Part shown: piece by piece, positions 10,528-21,430 of the stretch
Numbering within the stretch: the stretch's first letter is position 1
Layout of the letters: the number at the start of each line of letters is the position of its first letter
Program-made: the position numbers and the translations under genes
NCBI GenBank assembly: GCA_022539475.1
Contig: VCMS01000158.1
Location: forward strand, 1-64,000
DNA length: 64,000 nt
From: Gracilaria domingensis
Taxonomy: Eukaryota > Rhodophyta > Florideophyceae > Gracilariales > Gracilariaceae
Reading direction: 5' to 3'
The notes under the pieces: model-generated
The model's input: only the letters and a program-made list of their open reading frames with translations
The model's database searches: none
What the model was told of the DNA's origin: nothing

Positions 10528-11167
10528 TGTGAGCTCTGCTCCCTGTGAGTAGGTAGGAAAGAGGAGAAGAAATGAAGAAAGAAGGGGCGAGGAGAAGATA
10601 TATTTATTGAGAACGAAACGAGCAGATATTACCTATAAAGAGGTGTATCGAAGGAGCTATATCTATGTTTTGTTTCCTTTAAGGCTTGTAAATTTGAAGT
10701 GAAGAAGGTGTTCATAAACGAGTGGCGAACTTAGCTTCTGTGATGGAAAAGCTATGAAGAGACGGAGTACATGAAGAGTAAAATGTAGGGCGATGAAGAG
10801 GACGGAAGAATCATGATATGATGGTAGTGGTAGGATTTCATTTCATATACTACTGGCATGAACCATGTATGAAAAGGGACGCCCTTCTCGCAATGGTTGG
10901 GAGAAAATGGAGAATGAGAAGCATAGAGAGTGTTCAAAAGTGAAGAACTGTGATAGTAAATATGAAAATAATTGCGATGCAGAGGTTGGACGGATATGAG
11001 CGGGTGCGGCGGTACTACAGTGTCATGGGACGAAAGCGTCTACCCTTGGTACACCGTGATCGGTTTGCGAAGGAACGATCAGCGAGTTCTGTTCTTTTCG
11101 GCTTCCCTGATTTCTCTTCTTTCGATATCCCTTTTGCTCTTCTACCAGATCTTCTACCAACGCGACC
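10528..11167. other. Intergenic, no gene seen
   Basis: Lies between the membrane-protein gene and the charged ORF, which diverge from it. A short plus frame (10950-11171) ends at the start of the next ORF and has no family resemblance. It is probably a shared 5' flanking region with promoters for both sides. I see no clear TATA box that I would defend. Confidence 0.4.
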
Positions 11168-11978
11168 ATGAGCGATGACGATTCGCGTTCGAACATTAGG
11201 TGGCCGTGGGAGTCTGACGAAGGGGTACGGTCGCACAAGAAGTTAAAGAGTGTGTTCGAGGAGGAGGAAGAAAAGGACGAGCTGGACTGGTGGGCCACTG
11301 CAGTGCTGGGGTGTGCCGGAGCGATGGAGACGCGCATGGGAGAGGACGTGGGTCGACTGACGAAGAAGGTGACAGGATTTGTGGTAAGGGAACTGAGGGG
11401 GATGAAAGAGGAGCAGAAGAAGATGATGAAACGCATTGAGAATCTGGAGGGGAGCTCGAAGGAGGTGAATCGGAGGAAGAAGGGGGTAGGGGGGTGTGGA
11501 AGGAACGCCGGTAACTTCGGCGCCGAAGACGAAGATCGTGAACGGCGTTGGGGTAGCAGTGTGCATCGGAGGCGAGGACGAGGATGCGAGAGACTTTGTA
11601 CCGGCGACGGATAGTTCTGGGGCGGATGAGGTGATGGAGGGATAATTGGTGAGGAAGAGAGGTCTGAAGAGGAAGGTTGGCGAGAAGAGGCCGATCCAAC
11701 CGAGGAGTGTGGGGGTAGAAGAGGATGAAATTCAGCCGAAGGTGGAGAACCAGAAAGGAAAAGGGGATAGTAAGAAGAGGACACGGGTTGGGTTCAGGAC
11801 TGTTCCGAAGCCGGTGTGGAAAGGGAGCAGTGTTGTTGGATACGAGGAGAAGTGGAGCTGGGAGGATGTTGTGGAGGATGAGGAAGACACCGTTGAGAAT
11901 GATGATGGGAAAGAATTTCGTACGCTATCATTCGCGGATGTGGAGGTAGAGGAAAGAGATGAAGGTGCTTTACTTTGA
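11168..11978 (+). CDS. Charged coiled-coil protein, frameshifted
   Basis: ATG 11168 starts MSDDDSRSNIRWPWESDE. An acidic run (FEEEEEKDELDWW) and a heptad-like helix (RELRGMKEEQKKMMKRIENL) follow. Near 11490-11505 the frame passes a G-rich tract (GGGGGTAGGGGGG). The shorter frame then ends at 11614, whereas the +1 frame continues EGTPVTSAPKTK to a TAA at about 11640 and on through 11646-11978, which is Lys/Glu-rich (EEKWSWEDVVEDEED). The PVT..PKTK phrase also occurs in the ORF at 42413-43342, which supports the +1 frame as the original. An indel in the G tract is likely, either real or from assembly. Function unknown; the protein is probably nuclear and oligomeric. Confidence 0.4.
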
Positions 11979-12377
11979 TTGAGGTGATACAGTAGTTGCC
12001 GGGTTGATGGAGGTAGAAAAGCGATGGGGGAATGGATGTGCGCAACTACCATTTCATGAATGTTGTACTAGCCAGAGTTAGTTTACATTCATTATTTGTG
12101 TTTATTTGCAATCGACAAGTATGCAAGTGCCGTTGGTAGCTTCCAGATCGAGCTACCACCTAATCCGTCTGAGTATACTAGGTACAAAAACTTTCATGTC
12201 ATGGAGGTGAATTAGCAATTATGTCCGCTTTCACTCATTCTACAAATTCTGTAGTATTGCTTGAATAAATGAAAGTAAGGTATCCAAAAAATTTTTTTTT
12301 GTCTTGCACATAGCCGTACATTCAATTCTTTGCACATTTTTTAACGATTCAATCCACAAAATATCATTCTAGCCTCT
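11979..12377. other. AT-rich intergenic stretch
   Basis: No open frame of interest. A T-rich run (AAAAAATTTTTTTTTG) lies near 12287-12300. The stretch ends at the truncated edge of a gypsy gag gene. Confidence 0.4.
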
Positions 12378-13993
12378 TTACATAGCGTTCCGGAAACACA
12401 GACGCAGATCCGGGTTCACGAAGTTTCCACGTTCCAAGGAAAGAGATGGAGATGACTCGTTGACGAGCAACGCCCTTGAGCGACGGGGTCTCGGCGGGCG
12501 CCGAGCATGGAGGACTTCGCCTTCAGCCTGGGCGTACTGTACCAATTCCAGATACGTAATCCTACGTTTCTCTTCGCGATAACGCGCCACTAAAGCCTTG
12601 ATAGAAGGGTCCAACCCATCTACGAACATCGTGCATCTCTCCTGGGCGGAGTACACATTTCCAAAGCGATGAAACGCTTTGTTCAACCGAGTTGAGTAAA
12701 CCGTTTCCGTCTCTTCGTCTTCTGTTTAGTATCTCGCAGAGCGAGCGTCGCGTTGTGAATCTCGCTTCCTGTTGCATAGGACCTCAGGAGGTATTGGACC
12801 GCTTCCGGCCAACAACTGACACCTCCCTCAGTTGCACGGGACGACCCTCGGACCGAGTTAAATTGATCTTCAGCCATCCCTGACAGAAAATAGGGTAAAG
12901 CGAGAAACGCTTGCGCCTCGTTCATACCGAGAATGTCGGCTTCCTGCACAAAGCGGGCCAGGAAGTCCAGTACCAGAATTAGATCTTCGCCATCGAATTT
13001 CTTCGTAAAGACGATATTCAGTCTTCTGATGTGGTCCTTCACCCTACCGGTGCTTCGCGAGGGGCGGCTTGACGATGAATCGTCCAATCGGTAATAACGA
13101 TACGATAGCAGCTTCCTGTAGAGGAGATTCGTTGGTTTCAACTCCTTGAGTCCAAGATTAAGTCTACCTTTCTCGCGAGAGCGAATCACTCCTTGAGTGG
13201 CATATGTCGCCTTCGACTTCGTTCCGCGGGATCGACTCTCATACCGTTCTCGGTCTTCCTCATTGTCCGACGAACTGGATGAAGTAGATTTCGCAGAGCG
13301 AACACTAGAATTGGAACTAGAAGAATCCGATTTGTAACGGAGTTCCTTTTTGGATCGTCGATTTCTGTGATACGGAGACTGGCGTGCCGAGCGCTTAGAA
13401 GCTTCTTCCTTAGCATTCTTCGCATCAGATGCGTTATACATCCGGATGATCTCTTCGAGAGTAGACAACCGAGTGGTTAGGCGATCGATTTCAACTCGAT
13501 GCTCCTGAATAGAGGAATGGTAAGCTTATAAAAAAGCGGCTAGTGCACCCAGACTTTCCAAAATGGAATTCACGTCTTGACGTACGACAGGAATTTCATT
13601 GGTCGGATCTCCGATTTCAGCTTGGTCAAGCTTCCGTCTGAGATACTGCAGATCCTCGAACAACGAGTTTTGCGCAAGCTGAATGACACGCAGTTGAGCC
13701 TGGAGGTACGAGTATTCAGGGGTTTCAACCACATCGTCTGGTCTTTCCGTGGCCGGAGTACCCGTAACAGGCGGAGCTCCTGCCGTAGAAGCGGCCATCG
13801 GACCCGACGTGACTGACGAAGTTCTCCGGGGTTCCGGCACCTGTTCATTGTCAGGCGACCTTGCAGGTACGGAGGCGCGAGAATGCGGAGGCCTAGGCGG
13901 AGGCACACCAGCATCTCTGGCCACACCGTTTCGAGAGTTCGGCACAGGTGGCGCCATACCGGACCACGGTGTACCGAACAGCGGTAAGATCAA
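12378..13993 (-). pseudogene. Ty3/gypsy gag, truncated (copy A)
   Basis: Three minus-strand blocks form one gag. 13993-13526 is a Pro/Ala-rich leader followed by a coiled coil (LRRKLDQAEI, DVNSILESLG). 13468-12683 has a Ser/Asp-rich linker (KSDSSSSNSSVRSAK) and a capsid-like core (YRKLLSYRYYRLDD, FLARFVQEADILGM, CWPEAVQYLLRSYATG). 12686-12378 continues one frame away (NKAFHRFGNVYSAQERC, TYLELVQYAQAEGE). The copy at 61172-62947 has the same blocks in one frame, so the breaks here (a stop before 13468 and a shift near 12690) are lesions. Homology ends near 12425, before the CCHC knuckle, so the gene is 3'-truncated. Gag would form the particle that packages element RNA. Confidence 0.85.
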
Positions 13994-14155
13994 ATTTTAC
14001 CACGAGAGGTCTCGATACTCCAAAGAGTAAGTAACGAACAACGAATAAAACGCTCTAAAGAGTTCACTGTTCCACAGTAGCTTCCCAAAAACCAATTGAT
14101 CACTAATCGTGAGACTCCTCGACAAGAACGAGAACGAAAGAAAGAATCCAACCCG

Positions 14156-14173
14156 TTATAGGTCAGGAGACCA
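14156..14173 (-). other. Primer-binding-site-like motif, gypsy copy A
   Basis: On the minus strand, two bases inside the LTR edge, the sequence reads TGGTCTCCTGACCTATAA. The same position in three other copies holds TGGTCTCTCGACTTAGAA, TGGTATACCGACTTAGAA and TGGTCTTTAGACTTAAAG. The TGG start is what a tRNA ending in CCA would pair with. I cannot name the tRNA. Confidence 0.5.
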
Positions 14174-14175
14174 CT

Positions 14176-14915
14176 TGTAGAGCAAAACCCCAGCGATGGG
14201 ATCGTCTCTCAACGCGTTCGATTCCTTGCCCTCTAGACGAGGTGAACTCAGTGATGAGCCCTCCGAACACGGATAGTGCTGGTGTAAGACGGCCCGTGGT
14301 ACGGGATATACCTACGGAGGTTGAGGGGTGAACGGGCCTGATCCAGGAATCCGGCAAAAAGTGACGGAATGGTCGGGAGGAAAGGTACCATAGAGCGGTG
14401 TAAGCTCAAGGTAAAAGGGAAAAAAGAACGGAAAACCAAAGGAGGAACCCTCGGCGGGGCGTGCGACAAGAGGCAACAGACCGGGCGACGAGAGACGGGG
14501 GTTGTGTATTAAGCCCACGCGGCACAACTCTATAAAGAGACGGAAACGCTACCAATTGTGGTGAACGCAGTACAACTGCACAGTAAAAGAAACAGAAAGT
14601 CCGAAGACACGGAATAAATAAGCCCGAAGGCAAGGCCACAATGGTCAGTATTGCCTGAGTGATCCCGAGGGATGAAGCTAGCTCGTACCGTACGTGGTGA
14701 CTCTCCGGCTGGAGTTGTACACTTCGCGATGGCGAACTAGTTCAGAGCCGAACTCGGTTACCCTTTATTGAAGGAGGAGGTGACCGGGAGGTCATCTCTT
14801 ATATCGTAACCGGTAAATTAGTCAAACTAAATTAAATAATCTAATGCACACCTGAGCAGGTCCATACACGTGGTGCACGTGACAACCCGCGGCAGCGGCC
14901 AGTAAAATATCCGAC
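14176..14915 (-). repeat. 5' LTR of gypsy copy A (right edge approximate)
   Basis: The left edge TGTAGAGCAAAACC matches the LTR edges at 55747 and 56647/63239 (TGTGGGGCAAAC, TGTGGAGCAA). Inside, CTATAAAGAGACGGA corresponds in position to CTTTATACAGAGTCGGA of the copy at 55747, a likely minus-strand TATA region. The far segment (AATAATCTAATGCACACCTG) parallels the LTR at 56647. The right edge is not marked by a clear CA end and is estimated from the length of related LTRs. Confidence 0.5.
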
Positions 14916-15129
14916 AATCATAACAAAACATGTGTGAACACACCCATTCCTACACACGCGTACACGCGACCAATACTCATCTGCACCACGTCATGGCCGA
15001 CCTCTCAGGGTGCCATACCTCAATACTGCCGAAAGCATCCCATCCGTGGGCCAATACTCATACCTTCCGAGTACCCGGAATCATCCTTACCAGGGTTTTA
15101 AGAAATCCATCCCCGTGTATCGGGCGAGC

Positions 15130-15568
15130 ACGTTTTGCTCTACACTTCTCGCACGTCCCAAGTGGTGTTAGAATTGCTACAGAAGGTAGGCGTGACCCTC
15201 AAGCTACGTAAGGGTATGTTCTTCAACCAAGAGGTAGAGTACCTAGGTCACAGCATAAGCCCCGGGAAACTCGAAGTGACCAAGCGGAATATCCGAGCGG
15301 TACAGAAAGCGAAGCTCCCTGCGTCGCACACGGACAAACGATCCTTTATAGGTCTATGTAACGTCTACCGACGGTTCATAAAGGGGTTCGCAAAGATAGC
15401 GGCACCACTGAACCGGAGGCTAAAAAAGGGACAACCCACCCACTTTCACAACTTGGAAGAGGACGAGGTAGAGATCTTCTACAAGCTGAAAGCGGCGCTC
15501 CTCTCCCCACCGGTACTGGCAGTCCCCAACGCGGGGCTCCCGTAAACGCTGGACACAGATCCATCAGA
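15130..15568 (+). pseudogene. Gypsy reverse transcriptase/RNase H fragment
   Basis: The plus frame reads the RT thumb/connection part of a gypsy pol: LLQKVGVTLKLRKGMFF, VEYLGHSISPGKLEV, SFIGLCNVYRRFIKGFAKIA, PVLAVPNAGLP, then a TAA at 15543 and TLDTDPSDA. It lacks the catalytic YxDD segment upstream and all of RNase H and integrase downstream. It is wedged between the LTR of copy A and the gag of copy B', both on the other strand, so it is a fragment trapped between insertions. Confidence 0.85.
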
Positions 15569-17545
15569 TGCTCGTCCTTGAGAGGACTTTCACCTGGGGG
15601 CGAAGAGACGACGCCTCGGGTGTCAACAGCCTCAACTCTGAGGAAGCCTCTCCTGAAGGGGAGACTCCCTTGTTCAGTTTCGCTGAACTTCCGCCTGCGG
15701 CGGCTGCTCAGGTTCCTTGGCAACGAGTGCTTGGGTTCACTGGCAGTGAGCTCCACCTTAGCGGTATGGGTTTCTGCATTCGGCCCAGAGTTTGGATGCA
15801 CAGGTGGTGCTTGGACATTTCGCTGCTGCGATGGTGCTGCCACAGCTTGAGAAAAGTCCGTCTTTGCACGAACGTACGACGTCATTTGACGGTTTTCTTC
15901 TCCTCGGGAGTCAGAGCTTCATAGTTCACCGTGACCATGGGCATATCCCTCATCGAGAGGAGGCACTGCGTCGAGATGTGACCATGCGTATGGCAAAGGT
16001 GACAGATCGATGTTGCCATTCCAGAACGCGGGTTATCAGTCTGAGCATCGGTGAACGCTACCCGGGGGCCGCTGTCTTTCCATCCAGGCCGTTGGAACCG
16101 GGTCGCTCCGTTCGCATGTCCGTTTACAGGGTTCGAATCTGCGTAAAGCAGCGTACCGTCCTGGGTAATATTCTAGGAGGCGTCCGTCGTCGACGGTAGT
16201 TCCCTAGTTGGAATGTAACTCAGGCCTTCCTGGACCAAATGGGCGTTGTCATACTTCTTTGAGGAGGCCTCGCTCGCTAGCAACGAGAAAGACGGGGAGC
16301 CCATCTCCATCATCAACTCCTTGACGGACGTCGACCTGGTAAAAGGACCTCGGGCACAAAGTGCATCACTCTCCGCTCCAGCGTAGTGGACTAACTGGAG
16401 TTAGGTCATATTCGGCTTATCCTCGCGGTGGCAGGCGACCAAGGTCTTGATGGCCTGGTCGAGGCCGTCGACGAACATCGTACGACGTTCTTCTGCGGGT
16501 AAATATTACCACAACGGTGAAAACCCTTATTCAGGCGTACCTAGTATTCGGTTTCCGTCTCTCCAGACTTCTGCGGGGTATCTCAGAGTGCTTTAATGGC
16601 CGTGCTGATTGCGTCGCTAGTCATGTACGAGCGCAGTTAGTACTGGACCGCTTCCGGCCAGCATGTAACTGCTCTTTTGGACGCACGAGATGAGCCTCTT
16701 ACATAGTTGAACTGTTCTAGGCCATTCCCCGTAATAAATACGATAACGCAATTTATGCATGACCTTCGTTGATCCCGAGAACATCTGTTTCCGCTACGAA
16801 ACGGGGCAGAAAATCAGGCACCAGAACTGGCTCGCTTCCAGAAAAAGTCTGGTTACACAGTGAGAGCTGCGTACGGCCGATGCAGACCCTCACCTTACCC
16901 GTCCTACGGGGTGTGCGATCCAATGGAGAATCTTCCAAACGGTAGTACCGGTATGAAAATAACTTCCGATAATTCGAGTTCTTCGGCTTCAGCTCCTTCA
17001 ACACGGAGTGCTTCCCTCACTTCCACCACGTACGAACAACACCTTGGGTAGCCGGTGACCGCTTCGAGCCTGAATGAATGCCCTGCACGACCATCGTCGG
17101 ATAGAGAATCGAATGAATCCGAACTACCGGGAACATCCGGTGCATCGTCCGACGAACTAGAATCCGAGTCGGAGTACTGATTGTCCTTTTTGGCCTTCCT
17201 CCTGTGGCGAGATTTGTCCCGATCGGTGTTTTTATCACGATGCCAGAATGCAACCGGCTTCGTCGGAGTGGCGAATTCCGCAATAGCGGCCTTCTCCAAC
17301 GTCTCCAGACGGCCTCGAATCCTATCTAATCGGGTCTCAATTCCTTCCACGAAGGTAGCGGGTCCCCCAATGCATTCGAGCACGGAATTGACATCGGACT
17401 GTAGAATACGGAGATCCTCTGCGACATCCTTTACAGGAAATGTGCGAACTTCCTCCCGAAGAGTCCGGGCGTCTTCTGCGAGGAAATCATGGGCTCCCAT
17501 GAGTAAATTATAAGCAGCTCGCGGCATGCAAATTTGCTCTTCCAC
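15569..17545 (-). pseudogene. Ty3/gypsy gag, heavily mutated (copy B')
   Basis: The minus strand shows, in order, a coiled-coil N-terminus (DVNSVLECIGGPATFVEGIE), a Ser/Asp linker (YSDSDSSSSDDAPDVPGSSD), the core (YRKLFSYRYYRLED, LPRFVAETDVLGINEG) in another frame at 17004-16753, a shattered capsid C-terminus, and a CCHC zinc knuckle at 16004-15963 (CHLCHTHGHISTQC). After the knuckle comes a polar tail (15885-15570). Several frameshifts and stops separate these blocks. The knuckle is the best preserved in the window. Its 5' LTR lies at 17962-18712. Confidence 0.8.
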
Positions 17546-17961
17546 GGTTTCACCCTGGGAGTTGTCATACCTTCTCCGGATGGGACTCAGACGCCTAGGC
17601 GGTAGCGTTCACCTGCTCAGCAGAAGCCACTTCAACAACGGCAGATACCGCAGCAATGTTATCAGTGGTAGGGATTAACGAGGGAAAAGGAAGTGTCTGG
17701 GGCGCCAGTGGGTTAGACGTCCGCGAGGACGGCCTGTTACCCAGGGGAGATCCAGAGCGAACTGGTACCCTCGAAGGAGGCCGACCATCCTTCGGATTAC
17801 CACCGTTCGTGGAACGACTGCGAGTGATCGCAGGCTACGCAGCAGAGGGCCTCTGAGACATCGGTATCTACAATAACCGTTACAGGAGAAGTGCCGAAGG
17901 AAAACGAACCTCAAATGGAGAACACAAAAGTACTTTAATCCTTTAAGTCTAAAGACCACTT

Positions 17962-18712
17962 TATAGTGCAATGCCCCCGAGCAGTAGACACACCACGAAG
18001 AAATTCGGGATCTTACTCCTTGGAGGGCAGCCAGCGAACAGAGCCTCTCTAGAGTGGCACGACTAGCCCAGTGTAAGACCGCGTCCAAACCGTCACGACC
18101 GAGCGTAAAGAGTTGAGCAGAGAAAACAAACCACGTGTGTAAAGTGTACCTCCTTAGAGGTTCGGTACCACGGAGTGGGTAAAAAGAGCGAAAGGGAAAA
18201 GGCACGTACGCGAGTGAAGTGACCTCAAGAGAAAGAAGAGAAAAGGTAAGGCGTACAGCCGGGAATTCCATGTATAGGGTCGAAAGGCGACAAAAGCGGT
18301 TAGCACTCCCACGATTAAGTCTCATAGGGAGCGCAGGGTGGATAGCCAAACAGTTGCAACGGGGAGTCCCTCCGATAAGGATTTCTGCACCGCCGAAGGC
18401 GAGAAAGAATAGAGCCGAGATCCTGAAGTACGTTCACTCTGGTCGGGGAACTGTAGTGAACGCGACGGCCGCAACGCCGGCGCGCTAAGTAGTGCGCTCC
18501 CTAAAATAAAATTAACGAAAACACCCATTAAGTGTTGCAAACGGCCACGTGTAGTGGTCAATCTCCCATCAGCTCCACCGTATCCCACGTGTCCGAACCA
18601 TCTCGATAGCAACCACTAGTTATCACTAGTCATTTTCTGGTGTGTACCAGGCAAACCCGTGAACAGGAATTATGACCAAGTCCGGCCAAAATTCTCATAG
18701 ATGAGCGTTACA
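17962..18712 (-). repeat. 5' LTR of gypsy copy B'
   Basis: Reverse-complement homology to the LTR at 53012-53748 runs through the whole segment: GTCGTGACGGT, GCGGTCTTACAC, AGAGAGGCTCTGTTC, CTTCGTGGTG. The right edge on the minus strand is TGTAACGCTCATC. The left edge reads TATAGTGCAATGCC, where related LTRs have TGTRGRGCAA, so the terminal TG has become TA. A primer-site-like motif (TGGTCTTTAGACTTAAAG, 17941-17958) follows it on the minus strand. Confidence 0.75.
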
Positions 18713-19939
18713 TTACAATAGAGCAACTTCTTGAAGTTCTTGCTTCTCTTCTTCTCAAGTAACGAGAGTGCTCTTCGCGAGGTAAGCGTCATCGCTACAG
18801 CAGCGTTACCCATTTTGGGCTTTGACAATGTTGCATGGTAGCGATGTACCGATACGTTGGTGATAATGAACGATGAATGACCTCTGTAGGTGTTTCGCAG
18901 GCTCATGCGTACCTTCGGATGACTAGAATCCGTACCAAGGGACGCGATACAACCACTCTCTAGTTGGATCTAATACGTGACTTACAAGTCTCTCCACAAC
19001 GTACTTACTAACGTGGATATACCGCTTGATCGGTCGATTAGTTGACCATACTGTCTCCAAGTGAAGTTACCTAGATGATACAGGTACTAGAGTCCAGCCT
19101 TGACAAAGTGCTGACTCCTTCGACAACCAGTAGTGGCTCCAAAATTAAGCATCGACGCGTCGATTCAACCTTCGTAGTGTTCAGTAATCACGAGTGAGAA
19201 TTAACGAAACAAGATATTCCCAGAAAGAGAACGACGAGCTGATCGTCAAAAGCTAAATTCAATACAAAATAGACAACGTAGTGCGAAGTTATCTGATCTC
19301 GGACACGTGTATCCCTGTCGATATCACGAAGGTTGACCGTTCTGATGGAAGAGCTCGACGGCTACGCGCCGTGTTGCCTACAGGTTCAAAGCGATTCTAT
19401 TGGTTGGAACACCACATAACTGGCTCTGTGCAACTGATTACTATTGGGGTAACAACTGCCAATTGGCCAGTTGCACTTCTAAGCATTCTCACTGTGAAAC
19501 ATCATATAACTGGTTCGTCTATTTGCCCCGTGGACGTGTGCAACCCATTTTCATTGGTAATGCACTCAATCCAAATTGGATATGGTTTCTGCTACGTGGG
19601 TTTGAGCAAACGAACCCCATTGGCTGCGCAGCGCGCCAAGTGTTCTTGTGCGACGCCGCTCGACGCGGTAGCCGACTACGGCACCGTAATGCATCAAAAG
19701 ATGCCAGAATAGGCTGATTGTCATTGCGCGATGCGCCTCTCCCAAACGGACAAGACCGTTCGATAAGGGTCTGTTTAAAAACCTTTGTTAGGTAGTTCAA
19801 TCGTCGCGCAAGCGAGAAAACACGCTGCTTCTTACGCTGAATCGTAAAACGCGAGTGGGTACTTGTTCTACGAGTGTGATGAGTCTCTCACGGGGATGTG
19901 CATTATATCGTTATGCATGATCTGAAAGAAGTAGTTTTC
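18713..19939. other. Unassigned stretch with a Trp/Cys-rich open frame
   Basis: No family match. The plus frame 19400-19717 is unusually rich in Trp, Asn, Tyr and Cys (HNWLCATDYYWGNNC, ETSYNWFVYLP, NPNWIWFLL), unlike random translation, but it has no signal peptide or known motif. A minus frame at 18670-18906 overlaps the LTR edge. This could be the internal part of an unrelated element. Confidence 0.3.
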
Positions 19940-20373
19940 GTTGAAGTCATCGCGGCAAGCGACAATTCAGGGTTTGTGGACACAGTCTTCGTAGTCGGCA
20001 AATGACTCCTAACGGAAGTAACCAAATGGGTCTGAGGATTTTCACGATGTGGCAACTTATCGCCGCGAGATGCGGAGCTCGGTATCGAGGACGAAACAGC
20101 AACGTCAAGTTTCTATTCCCCCTTGTCAGACGGAAATATCGGTGCGATAGCAATCTCTGGTGGTGGGGTTACACGGGCGTGCGGATCCACAGTATTCTCT
20201 ACTAGAGTAGATGAAGAACCAACCTCCCGTCACTTCCACCATATCCCACGTGTCCGAACTATCTCGATGGCTACCACTAGTTATTACCAGTCATATACTG
20301 GTGCATACCAAGCAAACCTTTGAAGGGGAATTATGAATAATCTTAGCCAAAATCCTCATAGATGAGCGTTGCA
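19940..20373 (-). pseudogene. Gypsy pol 3'-end remnant fused to an LTR remnant
   Basis: 19950-20215 aligns with 58160-58390, the end of another gypsy pol (shared CCTAACGGAAGTAACCAA, TGGTGGGGTTACACGGGCGT). At about 20225 it joins sequence matching the LTR at 18536-18712 and its reverse copy at 53012-53190 (shared CATATCCCACGTGTCCGAAC). The LTR end is GATGAGCGTTGCA at 20373. An internal deletion must have fused the two parts. No coding capacity remains. Confidence 0.7.
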
Positions 20374-20377
20374 CTCC

Positions 20378-20609
20378 AGTGGCATACAATTATTTCGACA
20401 AGTCGCGTGCATTTCTGAGCTTGTGCGCCATTTGTTTGCCATTTGTAGCGAAGATTAGGCCATTCGTAGCGTTTTGCATGAAATCTAAACATCTGGCGTA
20501 CTCCTGTATTTCAGAGTTCGTACGTCATTTGTAGTAAAAGGGACAAATGGCGTACTTCTGGCTACAACTCGCCAAAAACTGGCGGTCAAGCCAAAAATTG
20601 TATGCCACT
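20378..20609. mobile_element. Small inverted-repeat (MITE-like) element, 232 bp
   Basis: The left end AGTGGCATACAATT is the exact reverse complement of the right end AATTGTATGCCACT. The interior repeats short motifs such as TGGCGTACTYCTG (twice) and CCATTTGTAGCG, and has no open frame. It sits four bases beyond an LTR end. No clear target-site duplication is visible, so the superfamily is undetermined. Confidence 0.6.
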
Positions 20610-20679
20610 CATCAGAAGAACAGTACGCCATGAGAACGCCATTCATCAGAAATCCGTGGGTGGTTGTACGCCAGTTGCA

Positions 20680-21130
20680 TCACATTTTTTCTTCTAGGTT
20701 TGCACGCCGACATAACATGATCGATGTTGTAGAGTTTTCGAATGAAGCTATCAAGTACTTCATCCAAATGTTGTTCAAGGACAGGAAGCCTCTCAAGGGT
20801 GGAACAAAACTCCTTCTGACCAGGACGTTGTGGCAAAGGCCGCCTTTTTAAAGAACATGCTGCTCGGCTCGCAGTTCTTATCAAGCTTCGACCTGGCAAC
20901 TGAGTATTTTTCCGCCCTATTTGGTATAACGAACGCTGGAATTGCGGATGATCTTATCGTCGCCTAACATGAAAGGGCAGCAAGGCGAGCACTCCATGTC
21001 TTCCTCCAAACCAAAAATGTCAATTACCTTGACCAAACCATCCTTACGTCTCACACTGACGTAAATTACTTCATGAAGGAAGCAAAGAGAGAGGACAATG
21101 GTACCCTGGGGTTTTCAGAGTCCTCTTGAT
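20680..21130 (+). pseudogene. Remnant of an unknown element-associated gene (copy 1)
   Basis: Frames 20725-20850 (VVEFSNEAIKYFIQMLF) and 20830-21130 (FLKNMLLGSQFLSSFDLATE, then TAA, then FLQTKNVNYLDQTIL) read like parts of one protein interrupted by a frame change near 20825 and a stop near 20968. It is followed by the repeat that also follows the ORF remnant at 30001-30474. I do not recognise the protein. It is probably an ORF of an unclassified element. Confidence 0.35.
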
Positions 21131-21169
21131 CATTTGGGTGGTACGTGTACTGTCTGTGTATGGTGGAGG

Positions 21170-21430
21170 GGTTAACCGCAGCCAAAACCGTTGTCATTGA
21201 ATCATCATGCGGCGGTAGATGAAATTGATGCCTTTCAATAAAATATAAGGTCACTTTCGCGGAATTTAATTTTTTCAAAAACTCACACTCATGGAAATGT
21301 CAGTGAAACAAAAACTTACTTATTTTTCACGGGTGTTGGTCATATTACCTTACTACACTAGTCATCTTGTCTGCAAATCTACTGAAAACCCTTTCAGTTT
21401 TCCCTTAACGAGTTTTGCCTGGGCAAGTGC
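21170..21430 (+). repeat. Dispersed repeat, copy 1 (partner at 30430-30690)
   Basis: Roughly 90% alike by eye to 30430-30690 and in the same orientation. Shared blocks include ATCATGCGGCGGTA, AATTTAATTTTTTCAAAAA, CACACTCATGGAAATGTCAG and CAGTTTTCCCTTAACGAG (TAGTTTTCCATTAACGAG in copy 2). Its right end encodes STENPFSFPLTSFAWAS, matching STENLFSFPLTSFAWES at 30630 with mostly third-position differences. The end therefore runs into a coding exon of one gene family, while the AT-rich body may be an intron or a spacer. Confidence 0.7.

Noticed and set aside
11023-11784. 253-codon minus-strand Ser/Pro-rich frame
   Set aside because: It lies opposite a purine-rich Glu/Lys coding strand. Its composition (Ser, Pro, Leu) is the mirror of that strand and it has no motif.
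16120-16140. tRNA T-arm-like GGTTCGAATCTGCG
   Set aside because: It lies in a gag coding stretch just upstream of the CCHC knuckle, and no acceptor or anticodon stem can be built around it.
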